DNA from: Clostridia bacterium
GTDB lineage: Bacteria; Bacillota_A; Clostridia; Oscillospirales; CAG-272
Assembly: GCA_017959485.1 (NCBI GenBank)
Contig: JAGDAM010000013.1
Location: 1-6,417, forward strand
Direction of reading: 5' to 3'
DNA: 6,417 nucleotides
A program made the translations under genes and the position numbers. Shown one piece after another: positions 1-5,041 of the stretch. The notes beneath the pieces were generated by a model. That model worked only from the letters and a program-made list of their open reading frames with translations, searched no databases and was not told the DNA's origin. The stretch's first letter is position 1; every line of letters begins with the position of its first letter.

Positions 1-51
1 CGCAGCAATGCGTTCAGCTGACCGATACTAATAGACCGAGGGCTTGAACCG
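1..51 (+). rRNA. 23S ribosomal RNA, 3' end (partial)
   Basis: The first ~50 bases match the conserved 3' terminus of bacterial 23S rRNA: the block around 17-48 (AGCTGACCGATACTAATAGA followed by CCGAGGGCTTGAACC) is the familiar end of domain VI, just before the strand that pairs with the 5' end of the molecule. The rest of the gene lies left of the window. The mature 3' end is estimated at about 51 and could be off by a few bases. A short stem with G-U pairs (53-60 with 66-73) follows immediately and may belong to the processing stem, but this is inference. Confidence 0.95.
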
Positions 52-148
52 CCTTGCAGTTTCACACTGCGGGCAGTTCTCTCAACGATTGCTGAGTTTT
101 CAGTATACTCAATCTTTATTCGGTTTTCTGTGGGCAGGTTTAATTTTT

Positions 149-191
149 GCTTCGCTCCGTGCCGACACGTTCGCCGGAGCGAAGCTTTTTT
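149..191 (+). terminator. Intrinsic terminator of the rRNA operon
   Basis: A perfect 11-bp stem (149-159, GCTTCGCTCCG, with 175-185, CGGAGCGAAGC) encloses a 15-nt loop and is followed by a run of six T (186-191). This is a textbook Rho-independent terminator. It closes the rRNA transcript about 100 nt after the 23S end. No 5S rRNA or tRNA is recognisable in the 52-148 gap, so this copy of the operon appears to end with 23S. Confidence 0.93.
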
Positions 192-209
192 GCTTTTTGA
201 CGATAAATA

Positions 210-238
210 TTGACAAACAGTCAAAATGCAATTATAAT
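210..238 (+). promoter_or_regulatory. Consensus sigma-A promoter of the 312-3526 gene run
   Basis: The -35 hexamer TTGACA (210-215) and -10 hexamer TATAAT (233-238) both match the consensus exactly and are separated by 17 nt, so a strong housekeeping promoter is expected. Transcription should start near 244-246, giving a leader of about 65 nt before the first gene. It lies only ~20 nt after the rRNA terminator, so the downstream genes have their own strong start. Confidence 0.88.
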
Positions 239-242
239 TAAA

Positions 243-282
243 TAAGGCAATCCGCACTCGCAAACTTCGCGGGACGGCCTTA
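243..282 (+). other. Possible 5'-leader stem-loop
   Basis: The expected 5' end of the transcript can fold. TAAGGC (243-248) pairs with GCCTTA (277-282), and an inner stem TCCGC (251-255) pairs with GCGGG (269-273), across a small internal loop. There is no T-run, so it is not a terminator. It could protect the mRNA 5' end. It does not match any riboswitch I recognise, and the fold is modest in stability. Confidence 0.3.
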
Positions 283-311
283 AGAAACTAAAAAAACCGG
301 AGAGCATTATA

Positions 312-980
312 ATGGAAAAGAAATGTCAGAACTGCGGTGTTAACCTTCCCGATGGAGCACTGTTCTGCCCTGAATGCGGGACGAAATATACTCCTTCCGA
401 ACCCGAAGCGGCGGAGGAAGTAGTTTACGCGGATAACGAAAAGGTTGGCGAAACCGCAAATGAATCTAAAGAGGAAATCCCTGCAACCGCTTCCGTAACT
501 CCCTCCAATGACAATCAGTCCGCGGCAGAAGGAAAACAGGAAAAGAGCGAGGCGCAAATCGCCGCTTATACCGCATCGGATAAAACAGAGAAAAACGCAG
601 TCAAGCCCTCGGAGGCGTCGTCTGCAGCCGCCGTCGCGGTCGCGTCCCCTCAGGCCCCTGCCGCAGCCGCGGAAAAAACGTTCCCCTACGTCAAGCGCGG
701 CTTTTATTTCTGGATGCTCCTGGTCTACGCGATTCCGGTAATCGGACTGATAGTCAACATCATTACCGCGGCTTCCTTAAAAAATCCCTCGAAAAAGAAT
801 TTCGCCGCCGCCGTGCTGACCTGGACGCTCATCGGAATTGGCTTAGGGATTATCCTGGCGATTGCCTCCGTCGTAATTATCGCTATCGCGGTTACGGGTT
901 CCGGCGGTTCCTTCTCCGGTCTTTCGGATATTCTGGATACGATCTCACAATACACGGGCGGCCTCATCACTTTCAACTGA
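312..980 (+). CDS. Zinc-ribbon domain membrane protein, 222 aa
   Basis: The N-terminus holds a compact zinc ribbon with two knuckles, CQNC (5-8) and CPEC (19-22), of the zinc_ribbon_2 / zinc_ribbon type common in Clostridia. Residues 24-122 form a low-complexity linker, first acidic (Glu-rich) then Ala-rich, likely disordered. Two hydrophobic segments, about 131-153 and 165-195, make it a membrane protein with the ribbon probably on the cytoplasmic side. A short Gly/Ser-rich tail follows. The start is set by GGAGAG at 299-304, 7 nt before ATG. It is the first gene after a consensus promoter, and the next gene begins 15 nt after its stop, so it is probably cotranscribed with the flavinylation-type genes. 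The specific function is unknown; zinc binding is inferred from the four cysteines. Confidence 0.88.
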   Translation: MEKKCQNCGVNLPDGALFCPECGTKYTPSEPEAAEEVVYADNEKVGETANESKEEIPATASVTPSNDNQSAAEGKQEKSEAQIAAYTASDKTEKNAVKPSEASSAAAVAVASPQAPAAAAEKTFPYVKRGFYFWMLLVYAIPVIGLIVNIITAASLKNPSKKNFAAAVLTWTLIGIGLGIILAIASVVIIAIAVTGSGGSFSGLSDILDTISQYTGGLITFN

Positions 981-995
981 GAAGCGTTTCTGACA

Positions 996-1373
996 TTGTT
1001 TGCGAACAGTTTTACAAAATTTGACCTGATATTTCCGATCGCGGCGGCGACAGTTGCCGCGATCCTTTTGGTATTTTTGTGGGGATCGGCCGGAGGAAAA
1101 GCGGACCGGCTTTACGTTACGAGAACAGACAGCGGCGAACGTGAAGAGTATACTCTGACTGACGACCGGGAACTCGTCTTCACAGGCAACGGATATACGC
1201 TTCACGTCAGAATTTCTGACGGTGGCGTCTGCGTCGAGTCGTCCGACTGTCCCGGCTGCGACTGCGTAAGAACCGGTCGAATCACCGAACCCGGAAGATC
1301 GATCGTCTGCATCCCCGCGGGACTCGTGTTTACCCTGGGGGGTGAGGAGGATGCCGATGCGGTCGCGGGTTGA
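996..1373 (+). CDS. NusG domain II-containing membrane protein (EetA-like)
   Basis: This 125-aa protein has one N-terminal membrane segment (about 11-29) and an extracytosolic NusG domain II fold. The diagnostic C-terminal block runs from ESSDCPG (81-87) through CVRTGRI (90-96) to PGRSIVCIP (99-107), which closely follows the family pattern of a Cys-Pro, a Cys-Val-x-Thr-Gly and an Ile-Val-Cys-Leu-Pro. Five cysteines (79, 85, 88, 90, 105) are present, more than I expect for the family. Despite the name these small proteins are not transcription factors; they accompany Gx transporter and ApbE genes in flavin-dependent electron-transfer loci such as the Listeria EET locus. The start is taken as TTG 996, because no ATG precedes the membrane segment and the frame opens only at 981; a purine stretch at 979-984 is a weak ribosome site. 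The end overlaps the next gene by 17 nt. Confidence 0.88.
   Translation: MFANSFTKFDLIFPIAAATVAAILLVFLWGSAGGKADRLYVTRTDSGEREEYTLTDDRELVFTGNGYTLHVRISDGGVCVESSDCPGCDCVRTGRITEPGRSIVCIPAGLVFTLGGEEDADAVAG
1037..1064 (+). other. Terminator-like hairpin inside the NusG domain II gene
   Basis: A perfect 9-bp GC-rich stem, GATCGCGGC (1037-1045) with GCCGCGATC (1056-1064), has a 10-nt loop and is followed by a T-rich stretch (1066-1079, interrupted by GG and A). It lies in the codons for the membrane segment, so it may simply result from GC-rich Ala codons. If it forms it could cause pausing or partial attenuation between the first gene and the downstream genes. Confidence 0.35.
1346..1350 (+). promoter_or_regulatory. 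Ribosome binding site deciding the Gx transporter start
   Basis: GGAGG at 1346-1350 sits 6 nt before ATG 1357. This favours ATG 1357 over the upstream GTG 1342, which precedes the site, over ATG 1351, which is directly adjacent, and over ATG 1375, which has no good site. It lies within the end of the preceding gene, so translation of the two is probably coupled. Confidence 0.75.
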
Positions 1374-1911
1374 GATGAGCCGTTCGCGCCGACTGGCTCT
1401 GACCGGGCTCTTTGCGGCTGCGGCGTTTGCCCTGTCCTATCTTGAACGTCTGATACCGACGGGAGTTTTCGGAGCCCTTCCGGGTGTGAGACTCGGTCTC
1501 GGAAATATAGCCGTGCTGCTGGCTTTTTCGCTTCTCGGACGGGCTGAAGGAGCCGCGGTTGCGGCGGCGAAGGTGATCCTGTCCGCGCTTCTGTTCGGTT
1601 CGCCCGCTGCCGCTCTCTTTTCTTTCTTCGGAACGCTTCTGTCCTTCGCCGCACTCGTTATCTGTTCGCTTTTGCCAAAAGAGTCAGTGAGTTATATAGG
1701 CGCTTCTTCGGCTTCCGCCGCAGCGCACGCGACGGGTCAGATTATCGCGGCGGCGCTCCTGACGGGAAGCTTTTCGGTCCTGTACTATTATCCCGCTCTG
1801 ACGCTCTTTTCGCTTGCGGCTGGTATACTGTCGGGAGCGCTGATCAACGCGGTGATGTGCCGCGTCAAAACAGAGACGGTGCGCAAAAGGGAAGGAGAAG
1901 AGACGCAGTGA
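1357..1911 (+). CDS. Gx transporter family protein (EetB / Hpre_diP_synt_I-like)
   Basis: This 184-aa integral membrane protein has about five hydrophobic segments. It carries the hallmarks of the family once annotated as heptaprenyl diphosphate synthase component I: SYLERLIP (27-34), PGVRLGLGNI (42-51), a Leu-Leu-Phe-Gly turn (78-81), AHATGQ (123-128) and a YYYPAL segment (143-148). The family name is misleading, since the proteins are transporter-like rather than prenyl synthases. They recur next to NusG domain II and ApbE genes in Clostridia and in the Listeria/Lactobacillus extracellular electron transfer loci, where the equivalent is EetB. The start is chosen by the GGAGG site at 1346-1350. 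The stop overlaps the next start as GTGA (1908-1911), a sign of translational coupling with apbE. Substrate or electron-transfer role is not known from sequence. The last ~15 residues are charged and probably cytosolic. Confidence 0.87.
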   Translation: MRSRVEMSRSRRLALTGLFAAAAFALSYLERLIPTGVFGALPGVRLGLGNIAVLLAFSLLGRAEGAAVAAAKVILSALLFGSPAAALFSFFGTLLSFAALVICSLLPKESVSYIGASSASAAAHATGQIIAAALLTGSFSVLYYYPALTLFSLAAGILSGALINAVMCRVKTETVRKREGEETQ

Positions 1912-2852
1912 AAAGGATAATCTCTATTGCGCTCACTGCCGCTTTGTTTCTTCTTGTTTCCTCCTGCGGGGAGCGGGTCGGATACCGCGAAAACGTCTTC
2001 CTCTCCATGGACACTGTCGTTTCGGTGAGAATCGACCCCGAAACTCCCGATATTGAGAACGTACTCGGGGGATGCCGCGATCTTACCGAGAGTATCCGAC
2101 GGCTTTTTGACGCTGACGACCCGGAAAGCTGCCTTTCCGGGTTCAACAACGGAGGAGAAGCCGTGCCCGAACTTGCGGCTCTGCTTGACGTCTGCGCGAC
2201 TGTTTCCGCGGCTTCGGGAGGGGCTTTCAATCCCGCCGTGAGGAGTGATATAGAATGCTGGAGAGAAGCCGAAAAGACGGGTGTGCTTCCGGTAATGCGT
2301 CAGGAAGAACGTCCTGTTTATCTATCCGATATGCGGGGCGTCGACCTGGGAGGTATCGCCAAAGGGTACGCCGCGGAGAAGGTTGTTTCGTATCTTACGG
2401 AAAAGGGAGCCAGTTACGGAATCCTTTCGTTCGGAGGCAATATCGCCGTTTTCGGAGACAAACCGGACGGCGGCGGTTACCGGATTGCAATTCGCGATCC
2501 GGACAATCCGGACGGGACCGTCGGGACGGTTAGGTTATCCGAAGGGTTCGTTTCGGTATCCGGAGATTACGAGAGATATTACGTAGTCGAAGGCGAAAAG
2601 TATCACCACATTATCGACCCGGGTACGGGTTATCCGGCCGGGAGCGGCTTGCGCAGCGTTGCTGTGATTACGGACGCTTATGAAGGCAGCGGCGCGCTCG
2701 CGGACGCTCTTTCGACCGCACTGTTTGTTATGGGGTACGGGGAAGGGATGCGTCTTTACGCCTCCGGGCTATACGATTTTGAGGCGGTCTTCATATCAGA
2801 CGGGGATATCCTGATAACGCCGGGACTGAGTGAGAGTTTTATATCAAACTGA
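1908..2852 (+). CDS. apbE: FAD:protein FMN transferase (ApbE family), lipoprotein
   Basis: ApbE-type flavin transferase, 314 aa from GTG 1908. It transfers FMN from FAD, with Mg2+, onto a Thr/Ser of extracytosolic targets such as RnfG/RnfD, NqrB/C or FMN-bind domain proteins. The N-terminus is a lipoprotein signal peptide (KR, hydrophobic core, lipobox VSSC with Cys20), so it acts outside the membrane as most Gram-positive ApbE proteins do. Family motifs in order: MDTVVSV (34-40), GGAFNPAV (104-111), VDLGGIAKGYA (145-155), SFGGNIAVFG (174-183), VSVSGDYER (215-223), HHIIDPGTGYP (233-243) and the metal-site segment ADALSTALFVMG (265-276). All key positions look intact and the length is usual for the family. 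The frame is open further upstream to a GTG at 1857, but GTG 1908 has AAGGAG at 1892-1897 and directly precedes the signal peptide. It overlaps the Gx gene by 4 nt. No target protein is encoded in the window. Confidence 0.95.
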   Translation: MKRIISIALTAALFLLVSSCGERVGYRENVFLSMDTVVSVRIDPETPDIENVLGGCRDLTESIRRLFDADDPESCLSGFNNGGEAVPELAALLDVCATVSAASGGAFNPAVRSDIECWREAEKTGVLPVMRQEERPVYLSDMRGVDLGGIAKGYAAEKVVSYLTEKGASYGILSFGGNIAVFGDKPDGGGYRIAIRDPDNPDGTVGTVRLSEGFVSVSGDYERYYVVEGEKYHHIIDPGTGYPAGSGLRSVAVITDAYEGSGALADALSTALFVMGYGEGMRLYASGLYDFEAVFISDGDILITPGLSESFISN

Positions 2853-2868
2853 AAATACCGCTGATCAC

Positions 2869-2873
2869 GGAGG
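2869..2873 (+). promoter_or_regulatory. Ribosome binding site of lipoprotein copy A
   Basis: GGAGG lies 8 nt before ATG 2882. The homologous position before copy B (5029-5033) reads GGTGG with the same 8-nt spacing. The initiation signal of the broken copy is therefore intact, and its 24-residue signal peptide should still be translated up to the TGA. Confidence 0.65.
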
Positions 2874-2881
2874 ACGGAGCT

Positions 2882-3526
2882 ATGACTATTCTGAAGAAAC
2901 GGTTTTATGCCGCGCTTTGCGCGATTCTTATCGCGGCCGCTTTGCTTTTTTCCTGATGCGCCGACAGTTCCTCGTACGGAACGGAGGAAAACACTTTTCC
3001 CGACAGGAAGCTTCCGGCGACAAGGCAGATGTCGGACGAAATAGAGGGGCTTGTCGGTCTCTGCAATACCGTTTACAGTACCACACAACAGATTCTTTCG
3101 GTCTATCCGGCGTCGGAGACCGCCGAGGTCTATCGTAAGATCCGTACCATAGCATCAATCGAAGATTATTCATATCCGAATTATACGAGCGGGATAATCC
3201 GGGATTTTTATCCCGATTGCGTTGAAGAAGCAGGAATCAACGTTTCCAAAGCGGCTCAGAGAATGAGAAAGTTCAAAGAGGCGTACGAAGCGCTCGACGA
3301 TATCGCTGACAGGGCAAACGACGCCTACCGCGTTTTTAAAAAGAATTTCAACGCATCATATCACGATACCGTCGCTGCTTTCGGCGAGTATCTTGACGCC
3401 GCTCTCGAATATGCCGACTGCGTCGTGTATAAAAACGGAACGGCCGAGTCCTACCTTGCCGAGTTGACGCGCGTGCGTCAGGACCTTGCCGAGGCGGCGG
3501 AGAAGGCCAAGGGTTTTATAAACTGA
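2882..3526 (+). pseudogene. Small helical lipoprotein, copy A, with in-frame TGA at the lipobox
   Basis: From ATG 2882 the frame encodes a signal peptide of 24 residues ending in LLFS, then TGA (2954-2956), then CADSS and a further 189 residues with no other stop to the TGA at 3526. Aligned without gaps to copy B (5042-5686), the TGA replaces the Gly codon at lipobox position -1, directly before the lipid-modified Cys. From residue 50 on, about 118 of 165 residues are identical to copy B. The body is largely helical (for example KFKEAYEALDDIA, and the YLAELTRVRQDLAEAAEKAK end), with two Cys shared between copies (61 and 113) and one extra (YADC). An internal ATG at 3029 has only a weak, too-close AAGG, so efficient reinitiation is doubtful; a product from it would be cytosolic. 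The gene follows apbE by 29 nt and precedes a terminator. TGA is the normal stop of the neighbouring genes, so recoding is unlikely. Recent nonsense mutation or sequence error is the simplest reading. Family not recognised. Confidence 0.75.
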
Positions 3527-3541
3527 CGTTACGTATATATT

Positions 3542-3590
3542 ACGCTCGCCGCACTGTCCCGCGCCGGGGATCCTGCGGTGAGCGTTTTTT
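3542..3590 (+). terminator. Intrinsic terminator of the 312-3526 gene run
   Basis: A 12-bp stem with one G-U pair (3542-3553, ACGCTCGCCGCA, with 3574-3585, TGCGGTGAGCGT) has a 20-nt loop and ends in a run of six T (3585-3590). It lies 15 nt after the copy A stop and separates the first gene run from the next promoter. Confidence 0.9.
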
Positions 3591-3600
3591 CGATTCCGAG

Positions 3601-3629
3601 TTGACTTTGGGGTTGAACTATGTTATACT
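3601..3629 (+). promoter_or_regulatory. Sigma-A promoter of the propeller-like lipoprotein unit
   Basis: TTGACT (3601-3606) and TATACT (3624-3629) are separated by 17 nt, and TG at 3621-3622 gives an extended -10. The start point would be near 3636, leaving a leader of about 53 nt. An alternative -35, TTGAAC at 3613-3618, is badly spaced. The promoter begins 10 nt after the preceding terminator's T-run. Confidence 0.82.
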
Positions 3630-3688
3630 AAACACAAGGTGGTCATAAACCATCAAATATTATTGTTATTGGAGAAACAAGAAAATTC

Positions 3689-5017
3689 ATGATTCGCAGA
3701 ATTTGCGTTTTTGCCGTCGCGGTTTTAATTCTTATTACCTCATCATGCTCGGGGCGGAGCGATACATCCGATAATGAGAACCGGTTTAACGAAGGAACGC
3801 CGGTCGTTTTATCAACGAATTGTCCTGTTTACGACGGGATACTTTACCGTGGCGGCTCGTTTGAATACCAATACGACCGTGACGGCAAAGGGCATTTTGT
3901 CAAGGCGCAGGCGGCGACAGTATTCCGGTATGATCTTGAGACCGGAACGAAGTCCTGTGCCTGCACTGATCCTGTCTGCTCTCACGGACGGGGATCGGGC
4001 TGTGTCTTCTTCGGCGAGGGAGGAGAAGAATTCATTCCGATTTACGCAACGCGAGACAGGTTGCTTTACCTCCGGTCGGATTTTATAAACAATGAACTGA
4101 ACACTTTCCGCGTTTATAATCTGAAGACGGGAGAGGACTCCACGGTTTTTGAATACGAGAACGTCTTTTCAGGCGATGGAGAGAAATCGTTCGTTACTCA
4201 GTACGGAGGACGTGCTTTCTGCGGTAATTACGTTTATTCGGTGGTCTTCGGACTGAAAAGCGGAGCAAAGAGCCCGGATGATATTGAGTATACGCTCTGG
4301 TCTTATGAATTGTCGACGGGTTCCCGTAAGAAGATTTTCACTACAGACAAATTCACGAGGATTTACGCGGCTTCCGAAAAACGGCTTTTTTTCCTTGAAT
4401 ATGAAGGCAGCTGCAGCGAAGTATTGGGACGTCTGCATGAACTTGTGCCCGTCCGTTTTTCGACCGATCTTGGGGGCAATGACAGAAAAGAGGAAACCGT
4501 CTTCAATTTTGTGCCTCAGATCTGCAGCGGAACAAAGGCGCTGGGACTTATTTCCGCAGAGAACGGATTTCAGATTGCGGTTTACGACGTCGCGGATAAT
4601 AAAGCCGAAGTTTTTCAGGCCGGTGATACGGTAGGATCTCTGCTCGTTTACAACAACTCGCTTGTACGTGTTCTGTGGGACGGAGACCGGCTGTCAAGCG
4701 GATATGACTGGGAGTCGTTAAAGGCCAGACATAAGGGCGATATTGAAGGGTTGAGAGCGGAAATGGAAGAAATATATAAATCTTTTCGCGCAAGGGCAAA
4801 ATCAACTTTGGTGATTTCCGACTTCTGTCCGAGCGCGGTCCAAAAAGAACTTTATCTGCCTGCCGCTTTCGTGGAACCGTTGTTCATATCAGGCGATTAT
4901 CTTTATGCCGACGTCAAGCAATACGATACCGGGACGGGTGAGCTGCTCGAAGAGGGAACCGGATTTCGCAGGATAAGTCTTATAGACGGGAAGTCGCTTC
5001 CGGTCATTTCTGATTAA
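3689..5017 (+). CDS. Lipoprotein with propeller-like repeats and a Cys/His cluster, 442 aa
   Basis: The signal peptide (MIRR, then a hydrophobic core to residue 16) ends in TSSC with Cys20, a slightly atypical lipobox because of Thr at -3. The mature part carries recurring strand motifs of the form Tyr-Asp/Asn/Glu-Leu-x-Thr-Gly: YDLETG (81-86), YNLKTG (143-148) and YELSTG (206-211), at 62-63 residue spacing, with weaker versions at YDVADN (299-304) and YDTGTG (412-417). This suggests a beta-propeller-like fold. Next to the first repeat is CACTDPVCSHGRGSGC (90-105), a Cys/His-rich loop. I recall similar Cys-x-Asp-Pro-x-Cys-x-His motifs in uncharacterised gut Clostridia lipoproteins, but cannot check this. 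A charged helical insert (about 342-372) interrupts the repeats. GGAG at 3671-3674 is 14 nt from ATG, longer than usual. Copy B follows 24 nt after the stop, so the two are probably cotranscribed. Function is unknown; a surface binding or sensing role is only inference. Confidence 0.85.
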   Translation: MIRRICVFAVAVLILITSSCSGRSDTSDNENRFNEGTPVVLSTNCPVYDGILYRGGSFEYQYDRDGKGHFVKAQAATVFRYDLETGTKSCACTDPVCSHGRGSGCVFFGEGGEEFIPIYATRDRLLYLRSDFINNELNTFRVYNLKTGEDSTVFEYENVFSGDGEKSFVTQYGGRAFCGNYVYSVVFGLKSGAKSPDDIEYTLWSYELSTGSRKKIFTTDKFTRIYAASEKRLFFLEYEGSCSEVLGRLHELVPVRFSTDLGGNDRKEETVFNFVPQICSGTKALGLISAENGFQIAVYDVADNKAEVFQAGDTVGSLLVYNNSLVRVLWDGDRLSSGYDWESLKARHKGDIEGLRAEMEEIYKSFRARAKSTLVISDFCPSAVQKELYLPAAFVEPLFISGDYLYADVKQYDTGTGELLEEGTGFRRISLIDGKSLPVISD

Positions 5018-5041
5018 CCGGATGCCGCGGTGGTAATGAAT

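Noticed and set aside
44..241. 65-aa frame beginning in the 23S end
   Set aside because: It overlaps the rRNA 3' end, the terminator and the promoter, has no ribosome site and no protein-like composition.
1342..1356. Upstream GTG 1342 as the Gx transporter start
   Set aside because: The GGAGG site lies downstream of this GTG and is spaced for ATG 1357. The extra residues are not part of the family.
1202..1654. 150-aa reverse-strand frame
   Set aside because: Arg/Pro/Ser-rich mirror of the NusG domain II and Gx genes, with no start signal; both forward genes are clearly real.
1857..1907. Longer ApbE starting at GTG 1857
   Set aside because: It would place 17 charged residues before a clean lipoprotein signal peptide. 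GTG 1908 has a ribosome site and a GTGA overlap with the previous gene.
2954..2956. TGA read as glycine (alternative genetic code) in copy A
   Set aside because: It replaces a Gly, as would be expected in code 25, but the zinc-ribbon, NusG domain II, Gx, ApbE, copy A and copy B genes all end with TGA at the expected family lengths, so TGA is a stop here.
2954..2982. Selenocysteine insertion at the copy A TGA, with a GTTCC / GGAAC hairpin (2967-2982) as a SECIS
   Set aside because: The hairpin has only 5 bp and the equivalent stem does not form in copy B. A Sec at lipobox -1 has no known role, and Gly is the aligned residue. Coincidence is more likely.
312..3526. A flavinylation target motif (Ser/Thr-Gly-Ala-Thr type of FMN-bind domains) in the neighbouring proteins
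   Set aside because: No such motif is visible in the zinc-ribbon protein, NusG domain II protein or the lipoproteins, so no ApbE substrate can be named from this window.
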